Assembly: GCA_041745535.1 (NCBI GenBank)
Contig: JBGTIS010000154.1
Location: forward strand, 1 to 48,226
Reading direction: 5' to 3'
From: JBGTIS01 sp041745535
Lineage (GTDB): Bacteria > Bacteroidota > Bacteroidia > Cytophagales > Cyclobacteriaceae
Length of the DNA stretch: 48,226 nt
Below, piece after piece: positions 42,779 through 48,226 of the stretch. Made by a program: the position numbers and the translations under genes. Below the pieces are notes generated by a model that was given only the letters and a program-made list of their open reading frames with translations, ran no database searches and was not told the DNA's origin. Numbering within the stretch: position 1 is the first letter of the stretch; every line of letters starts with the position of its first letter.

Positions 42779-44518
42779 ATGTACAACCAATCCTTTTCTT
42801 TCTATTTTAAAAAGCTCCTGATTATTTTACTCCTTACCGGCTTTACTCAGTGCCATGAAAAAAGCGAACAACCGTTTGCCAGCGCAGATAATGGCGGACT
42901 TTTTTTACCCGATAATTTTGAAGCCGTAGTGGTGGTAGATAGCCTCCCTGGGCGTGCCCGCCACCTTGCCGTGAGCGAAAATGGTGATGTGTATGTAAAA
43001 AACCGGTACGCTGCCAATGGAAAAGCCATTACGGCGCTTCGCGATACAGATGGCGATGGCAAAGCAGATGAAATGGAAATGTTTGGCGAAAACCTGAAAG
43101 AAAGGGGTTATGGTACGGAAATGAGAATCCATAATGGTTACCTGTATTTCAGTACCGAAATGGTAGTAGGCCGGTATAAATTAACGCCAGGCGACCTGAT
43201 GCCGAAAAGTGATATGGAAGTGGTGTTGACTGATGACCATGCGCATGGCATGCATGAGCACATTACCAAACCCATTGCCTTCGACAATAAAGGATATATG
43301 TATGTGCCTTACGGCGCACCTTCCAATGCCTGTCAGGAACCTAAAAGAACACCCGGCGCGCCCGGTCAGGACCCCTGTCCGCAGTTAGAAGACCACGGCG
43401 GCATCTGGCGTTTCGATGCCAGTAAAACCAATCTGACGCAGGCCGACGGTGAGAAATTCGCTACCGGTATCCGCAGTGTGGTGGCTATTGACTGGAGTCC
43501 GGACGATAACCTGTACATTGTGATGCATGGCCGTGATGACCTGCTGCGTTTATGGGCAAATAAATTTTCTCCCTGGCAATCTGCCATGCTGCCCTCCGAA
43601 GAATTTTTGAAGGTAACCGAAGGAGCTGATTTTGGCTGGCCTTACTGCTATTACGATCAGATGCAGGGCAAAAAAGTGCTGGCACCCGAATACGGCGGCG
43701 ATGGTAACATGATAGACCGGTGTGCCGACTTCGAATTACCCGTCATGGGCTTTCCCGGCCACTGGGCACCCAACGACTTGTTTTTTTACCAGGGCGATCA
43801 GTTTCCTGAAAGATACAAAAATGGAGCTTTTGTAGCCTTTCATGGCTCCACCAACCGGGCGCCTTATTCGCAATCAGGGTATTTTATCGCGTTTGTACCT
43901 TTTGAAAATGGAAGGCCCAATGGCAATTTCGAAGTATTTGCCGATGGTTTTGCAGGCATGGATACCATTGTTAACGTAAGCGATGCGGTGTATCGCCCCA
44001 TGGGGATTGCGATGGGGCCTGATGGTTCACTGTATATTTCTGAAACAGAAAAAGGAAAAGTATGGCGCATTATGTACAAAGGCGATAATACAAATTTTGG
44101 CGAAGTACAGCTGGCCGCCATGGAAAACCATAAACAAATGGCACACATCAAAACCCCTGATGAAATAGAAGATAACCTGGAAAAAGGCCAAAAGGTAGCC
44201 GGAGAAAAGGTGTATTATACGTATTGCGCTGCCTGCCATCAGGGAAACGGGTTGGGCGATTCCCAAAGGTTTCCGCCGCTGGCCGACTCAGAATGGGTAA
44301 CCGGCGATAAAAATAAACTGATAGAAGTGGTACTCAAAGGTTTGGAAGGTCCCATTAAGGTGAAGGGAAAAGATTATAACAGCCTTATGCCACAGCATAG
44401 CTTTTTAACCGATGAGCAGGTGTCGGAAGTGCTTACCTATATTCGGAAAAATTTTGGTAACCAAGCCAGTGCGATTAGTGCTGAAGAGGTAAAAGCAATG
44501 AGGGTTAGCATAAAATAG
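42779..44518 (+). CDS. Sorbosone-dehydrogenase-like lipoprotein with C-terminal cytochrome c
   Basis: This 579-residue protein has a signal with a probable lipobox ending at C25 (GFTQC). Residues 40-440 form a beta-propeller of the PQQ-dependent sugar dehydrogenase / L-sorbosone dehydrogenase type (DNFEAVVVVDSLPGRARHLAVSENGDVYV, ADFGWPYCYYDQMQG, YRPMGIAMGPDGSLYISE). A cytochrome c domain follows with C483-AA-C486-H487 and a later Met (YNSLMPQHSF). It should oxidise a sugar or sugar acid outside the cytoplasm and pass electrons to the respiratory chain; PQQ use is inferred. Three more exported enzymes follow in the same direction. Confidence 0.88.
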   Translation: MYNQSFSFYFKKLLIILLLTGFTQCHEKSEQPFASADNGGLFLPDNFEAVVVVDSLPGRARHLAVSENGDVYVKNRYAANGKAITALRDTDGDGKADEMEMFGENLKERGYGTEMRIHNGYLYFSTEMVVGRYKLTPGDLMPKSDMEVVLTDDHAHGMHEHITKPIAFDNKGYMYVPYGAPSNACQEPKRTPGAPGQDPCPQLEDHGGIWRFDASKTNLTQADGEKFATGIRSVVAIDWSPDDNLYIVMHGRDDLLRLWANKFSPWQSAMLPSEEFLKVTEGADFGWPYCYYDQMQGKKVLAPEYGGDGNMIDRCADFELPVMGFPGHWAPNDLFFYQGDQFPERYKNGAFVAFHGSTNRAPYSQSGYFIAFVPFENGRPNGNFEVFADGFAGMDTIVNVSDAVYRPMGIAMGPDGSLYISETEKGKVWRIMYKGDNTNFGEVQLAAMENHKQMAHIKTPDEIEDNLEKGQKVAGEKVYYTYCAACHQGNGLGDSQRFPPLADSEWVTGDKNKLIEVVLKGLEGPIKVKGKDYNSLMPQHSFLTDEQVSEVLTYIRKNFGNQASAISAEEVKAMRVSIK

Positions 44519-44684
44519 ACAAAAGGGTTTCCGAAATACCTGTTATTTCTTTGTGATTTGTATTAAATTGGCACATAGAGAACTTTATAGGTTGCTTTAC
44601 TCCTTTATTTATAAACCAAAGTTGGCATATATTAAATGCGCAATCGAGTAACTAATGTTTCATTTCAACAAATAAAATAATTCC

Positions 44685-45908
44685 ATGTTAGGAAGAAGAC
44701 AATTACTAAAGCGACTATCCGCACTACCGTTTGTAGGAGGTTTGATAGCAGGTGGTATTCCTTTAAATGCTGCTACCGCTGCCGCTAAGGCAAGTCGCGA
44801 TTATTTCGCCGAACTGGGGGTGCGTACCTTTATTAACGCTGCTGGTACCTACACGGCCATGACTGGTTCTCTGTTGCGCGACGAAGTAAAAGACGCTTAC
44901 CTGTATGCATCTAACGAATACGTTATGCTGGACGAATTGCAGGATCGGGTTGGGGAACGCATTGCTTCCCTGGTTAAATGCGAGGCGGCTACCGTTACTT
45001 CCGGCGCCTTTTCGGCCATTACCCTGGCCACTGCCGGTGTGTTATCCGGGCTGGACGAAGAAAAAGTAGCCATGATACCCTATCTGAAAGAAAATGGTCT
45101 GAAATCAGAAGTAATTATGCAAAAAGGCCACAAAATAGGATACGACCATGCCGTGAAAAATTGTGGTGTGGAGGTGATTTACATCGAAACCCGCGATGAA
45201 CTGAAGAAAGCCATCAACGACAAAACGGCCATGATGTTTTTCATCAATGCTTACGCCAACGATGGTAAAATTAGCCTGGAAGAGTGGGTGGAAACTGCCA
45301 AAAAGCATAAAATTCCTACCCTGAACGATTGCGCTGCCGATGTGCCGCCCGCGGAAAACCTGTGGAAGTATACCGAAATGGGTTTTGACCTGGTCTGTTT
45401 CTCAGGGGGAAAAGGATTACGGGGACCGCAAAGCGCTGGCTTGCTTTTGGGTAAAAAAGACCTGATCGCTGCTGCCCGACTTAGCGCACCACCCCGGGGC
45501 AATACTGTGGGAAGAGGCATGAAAGTAAACAAAGAAGAGGTACTGGGAATGCTCGTCGCACTGGAAACCTATCTGAATGGCGATCAGGAGAAAGAATGGA
45601 AACTTTGGGAAGATCAGATCGCCCATATTGCCGAGGCCATTAAACCTATTAAAGGGGTGGGATATACCATTGACGTGCCTCCCATTGCCAACCACATTCC
45701 CACGCTGAATGTGAAGTGGAATACCAAAAAAGTAAATATTTCCGGCGATGACCTGAAGCAGGTGCTGCGCAGTGGCCATCCGTCTATTGAAGTGGCAGGC
45801 GGTGGGCCCGACTCTATCAGTATCACTACCTGGATGCTGGTACCCGGACAGGAACGCATTGTGGCCAGCCGGTTGCAGCAGGCATTGTCTAAAGTGGCTA
45901 AATCGTAA
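44685..45908 (+). CDS. SelA-like PLP-dependent enzyme with Tat signal
   Basis: This 407-residue protein opens with GRRQLLKRLSALPFVGGLIAGG, a twin-arginine export signal, so it is probably exported folded with its cofactor. The rest is a fold-type I PLP enzyme of the SelA-like group (FINAAGTYTAMTGSLL, CEAATVTSGAFSAITLATAG) with the PLP lysine K243 (FSGGKGLRGPQ). Relatives include D-glucosaminate-6-phosphate ammonia-lyase (DgaE) and the EF_0838 family, not true selenocysteine synthases. It is followed 88 bases later by an EF_0837-type amidohydrolase, the usual neighbour. A deaminating or dehydrating reaction on an amino or hydroxy acid is inferred. Confidence 0.85.
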   Translation: MLGRRQLLKRLSALPFVGGLIAGGIPLNAATAAAKASRDYFAELGVRTFINAAGTYTAMTGSLLRDEVKDAYLYASNEYVMLDELQDRVGERIASLVKCEAATVTSGAFSAITLATAGVLSGLDEEKVAMIPYLKENGLKSEVIMQKGHKIGYDHAVKNCGVEVIYIETRDELKKAINDKTAMMFFINAYANDGKISLEEWVETAKKHKIPTLNDCAADVPPAENLWKYTEMGFDLVCFSGGKGLRGPQSAGLLLGKKDLIAAARLSAPPRGNTVGRGMKVNKEEVLGMLVALETYLNGDQEKEWKLWEDQIAHIAEAIKPIKGVGYTIDVPPIANHIPTLNVKWNTKKVNISGDDLKQVLRSGHPSIEVAGGGPDSISITTWMLVPGQERIVASRLQQALSKVAKS

Positions 45909-45996
45909 AAATTGATTACATTTATCAAACAGTTGTATATTTAATAGCATGGGCAACCTTATTTGTTCATGCTATTTTTCTGCAAAAATTCTACCT

Positions 45997-47259
45997 ATGA
46001 AAAAAGCATACTATCTTATCATTTTTATCTTAACGCTTGCCAGTACACAAGTTCAGGCACAAACTTATACCCTGCTTATCAAGGGAGGGCATGTAATTGA
46101 CCCAAAAAATAACATTGATGCTGTGATGGATATTGCTATTACCGGCGATACCATCGTACGGGTAGCCAAAAATATTACAGAAAACGCCCAAAATGTGATC
46201 AATGCCGAAGGATTATACGTAACACCCGGCCTCATTGATATCCATTCACATAATTTTCAGGGTACCGAACCCGACCATTATTTGTCGAATGGCGTAGTGG
46301 CACTTTCTCCGGACGGATTTACTTTTCGTTGTGGCATCACAACTGTGGTGGATGCGGGCGGCGCCGGCTGGAAAAGTTTTCCTACTTTCAAGCAAAATAT
46401 CATCGATAACTCTAAAACCAGGGTATTGTCATTGCTTAATATTGTGGGCGAAGGCATGCGTGGCGGCGCCTATGAGCAGGATCTGGAAGATATGAATGCC
46501 AAGATGACGGCCATGGTGGCTGCCGCGAACCCCGAAGTGGTAGGGATCAAAGTAGCCCACTATTTTGGTCCGGAATGGGATCCGGTAGACCGTGCTGTAG
46601 AAGCAGGCAATATTGCCAAAATTCCGGTAATGATTGATTTTGGTGGTGTGGAGCCGCCACTTTCATTGGAAGACCTGCTGCTGAAGCACCTGCGTCCGGG
46701 CGACATATTTACTCATTGCTTTGCCCATGTTAATGGCAGAGTTCCTATTGTGGATGAACAGGGAAAGGTTCGTCCTTATGTATTAGAAGCCCAACAGAAA
46801 GGGGTGATCTTCGATGTAGGGCATGGCGGGGGCAGTTTCCTGTTTCGTCAGGCTGTGCCTGCTACTAAAAGCGGATTTTATCCGAATACCATTAGCACCG
46901 ATCTTCACACAGGCAGCATGAATGCCGGTATGAAAGACCTGCTGAATGTGATGTCAAAATTTATTAATCTGAATATGGATTTGCCAGCAGTGATCAGGGC
47001 TTCTACCTGGAAACCAGCTCAGGTAATTCAAAGAGAGGAACTGGGCCATTTGTCGGAAGGTGCCATGGCCGATATTGCCATTCTGAACCTGAAAGAAGGA
47101 GAGTTTGGTTTTATCGATTCCGGTGGCTTCCGCATGGACGGTAACAAAAAAATGGAATGTGAACTCACCATTCGCGCGGGTGATGTGGTGTACGACCTGA
47201 ACGGTATTTCCCGCCCTTTGTGGACTACAAAAGCAGGTACAACCAATTCCGGACATTAA
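45997..47259 (+). CDS. Exported amidohydrolase/deacetylase (EF_0837/AHA_3915 family)
   Basis: This 420-residue protein has a signal peptide (MKKAYYLIIFILTLASTQVQA), and I take the ATG at 45997 because the upstream in-frame start at 45949 would lengthen it oddly. The metallo-amidohydrolase domain carries H83 and H85 (LIDIHSHNF), GITTVVDAGGAG, VVGIKVAHYFG (the metal-bridging Lys position), FTHCFAHVNG, DVGHGGGSF and a final Asp in ISTDLHTGS. Members pair with SelA-like PLP enzymes in many genomes. The substrate is unknown. It is 45 bases upstream of the RraA-like gene. Confidence 0.88.
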   Translation: MKKAYYLIIFILTLASTQVQAQTYTLLIKGGHVIDPKNNIDAVMDIAITGDTIVRVAKNITENAQNVINAEGLYVTPGLIDIHSHNFQGTEPDHYLSNGVVALSPDGFTFRCGITTVVDAGGAGWKSFPTFKQNIIDNSKTRVLSLLNIVGEGMRGGAYEQDLEDMNAKMTAMVAAANPEVVGIKVAHYFGPEWDPVDRAVEAGNIAKIPVMIDFGGVEPPLSLEDLLLKHLRPGDIFTHCFAHVNGRVPIVDEQGKVRPYVLEAQQKGVIFDVGHGGGSFLFRQAVPATKSGFYPNTISTDLHTGSMNAGMKDLLNVMSKFINLNMDLPAVIRASTWKPAQVIQREELGHLSEGAMADIAILNLKEGEFGFIDSGGFRMDGNKKMECELTIRAGDVVYDLNGISRPLWTTKAGTTNSGH

Positions 47260-47303
47260 ACAACATTTAATCAGAATTTTAACTACCCCTAAATTACTTA
47301 TTG

Positions 47304-48226
47304 ATGAAATACAGAAATTTATTACTACTCTGTGTGTTAGGCTTGTTTTTTTGTCAAAACACCGTGTATGCTCAGTTTTTATCACGCGATGAAATGGTTT
47401 TCCTGACTTCCGAATGGAAAGGTGAGCGTTTTGAAGACGGAAGACCTAAAATTCCGGACGATCTGATTGAGCGGGCGAAAGAAATTGCCATTGAAGAAGC
47501 CTGGATGATCCTGGAAAACGAAGGATACCATGCCCAGTTCGAGGGTAACTGGGAGGTGCTAAACGAGGATGAGGTGATTGTTGGCCGCGCCCTTACGGCC
47601 ATGTACATGCCCAGCCGGCCCGACGTGGAAAAAAATATAAAGGAAAGAGGGACCAGCAAAGGCTTTATCGGCAATACCAATTCCTGGCCCATAGATAAAC
47701 TTACCCAGGGCGATGTATATGTAGCCGATGGTTTCGGAAAAATAAAAGATGGTACCCTGATCGGCGATAACTTGGGCAATTCTATTTATGCCAAATCAGG
47801 CAATGGGGTGATATTCTACGGCTCTTCACGCGATAAGGGTGGGCTATCACAAATAGAAGGCTTTAACGCGTTTGTAAAAGGTTGGGATCCTACGTTCCTT
47901 AAAAATGTGGTACTAATGGGATTGAACACCCCTATTCGCATCGGAGATGCCATTGTATTGCCCGGCGACCTGGTACTGGCCAAATCGGAAGGCGTAATTT
48001 TTATTCCGGCACATATGGTAGAAAAAGTAGTAACCACCGCTGAGTTTATCGGCTTGCGCGATCAGTTCGGGCATGCCATGCTGAAAGCAGGCAAATACAG
48101 TCCCGGACAAATCGATAGCGAGTGGACCCCCGCAATTAAAGATGCCTTTATGAAATGGCTGGACGAAACCTACGATAAGGTTCCCATGAGCAGGGCACAA
48201 CTGGAAGAGTTTATGCAGAAAAGAAC
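47304..48226 (+). CDS. Exported RraA family protein (incomplete at window end)
   Basis: The frame is open from the ATG at 47304 to the window edge (307 complete codons) without a stop. A signal peptide ending near VYAQ (residues 1-24) precedes an RraA domain: GDVYVADGFGKIKDGTLIGDNLGN, then SGNGVIFYGSSRDKGGL with the conserved Arg-Asp pair, and GDAIVLPGDLVLAKSEGVIFIP. RraA-fold proteins include 4-hydroxy-4-methyl-2-oxoglutarate aldolases and oxaloacetate decarboxylases. Residues after about 245 form a helical tail (SPGQIDSEWTPAIKDAFMKWLDE) not seen in short RraA proteins. The presence of a signal peptide is unusual; it places the protein with its three exported neighbours. Confidence 0.87.
   Translation, partial: MKYRNLLLLCVLGLFFCQNTVYAQFLSRDEMVFLTSEWKGERFEDGRPKIPDDLIERAKEIAIEEAWMILENEGYHAQFEGNWEVLNEDEVIVGRALTAMYMPSRPDVEKNIKERGTSKGFIGNTNSWPIDKLTQGDVYVADGFGKIKDGTLIGDNLGNSIYAKSGNGVIFYGSSRDKGGLSQIEGFNAFVKGWDPTFLKNVVLMGLNTPIRIGDAIVLPGDLVLAKSEGVIFIPAHMVEKVVTTAEFIGLRDQFGHAMLKAGKYSPGQIDSEWTPAIKDAFMKWLDETYDKVPMSRAQLEEFMQKR

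Noticed and set aside
44685..45908. Selenocysteine synthase SelA
   Set aside because: The protein is about 50 residues shorter, carries a Tat signal and has no selB or selD neighbour; it fits the DgaE/EF_0838 group better.
1..48226. CRISPR array, prophage or conjugative element
   Set aside because: No regularly spaced repeats, cas genes, integrase, structural phage genes or transfer genes were seen anywhere in the window.

Overview
The window comes from a Bacteroidota bacterium, most likely of the order Cytophagales. The evidence is a fused MurF-alanine racemase, the small ribosomal protein bTHX, promoter elements of the TAnnTTTG type, many Bacteroidota lipoproteins (DUF1080, DUF5777, SprB-repeat), a GH97 enzyme, and moderate-GC genes separated by very AT-rich gaps. 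No rRNA, recognisable tRNA or CRISPR array was seen.

Layout. 1-2.5 kb: bTHX, an M23 peptidase and a long AT-rich gap. 2.5-8.8 kb: the 2-oxoglutarate dehydrogenase complex (sucA, sucB, lpd) in one direction, ending at a clear terminator. 8.8-13.5 kb: a small exported protein, an ECF sigma/anti-sigma pair, and a compact run of two haem-motif lipoproteins, a YceI protein and a DUF5777 barrel. 13.6-18.3 kb: murF-alr, DUF554, DoxX and a DUF1080 lipoprotein. 18.3-19.6 kb: a decayed transposase and a hairpin repeat. 19.6-24.6 kb: a GH13 trehalose-synthase-like enzyme, a membrane protein, a broken alpha/beta hydrolase, an Rdx/SelW-like protein and a GH97 enzyme. 24.6-26.4 kb: an AT-rich stretch of decayed defence-type genes, namely an STM4504/AbiJ-NTD4 family pseudogene and a toxin-antitoxin pair whose PIN toxin is broken while the antitoxin is intact. 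26.4-32.7 kb: an amidohydrolase, DUF1080 lipoprotein, sodium symporter, and TRAP permeases without an adjacent binding protein. 32.8-41.6 kb: TMEM220, a CrtD-like desaturase, MltF-like transglycosylase, trmD, tpiA, an aldo/keto reductase and a PF03640 repeat lipoprotein. 41.9-48.2 kb: a DUF72 protein, then four consecutive exported enzymes (sorbosone-dehydrogenase-like cytochrome c protein, SelA-like PLP enzyme, amidohydrolase, RraA-like protein cut by the window end).

The most interesting points are the run of four exported enzymes at 42.8-48.2 kb, which looks like a catabolic route placed outside the cytoplasm; the cluster of broken defence genes at 24.9-26.3 kb; and the cytochrome/YceI/DUF5777 module at 11.1-13.5 kb. 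Several genes were recovered only by reading the sequence by eye: bTHX at 167, the RraA-like gene open at the right edge, and four pseudogenes (transposase, alpha/beta hydrolase, STM4504 family, PIN toxin). All functional calls rest on motif recognition; no database search was possible.
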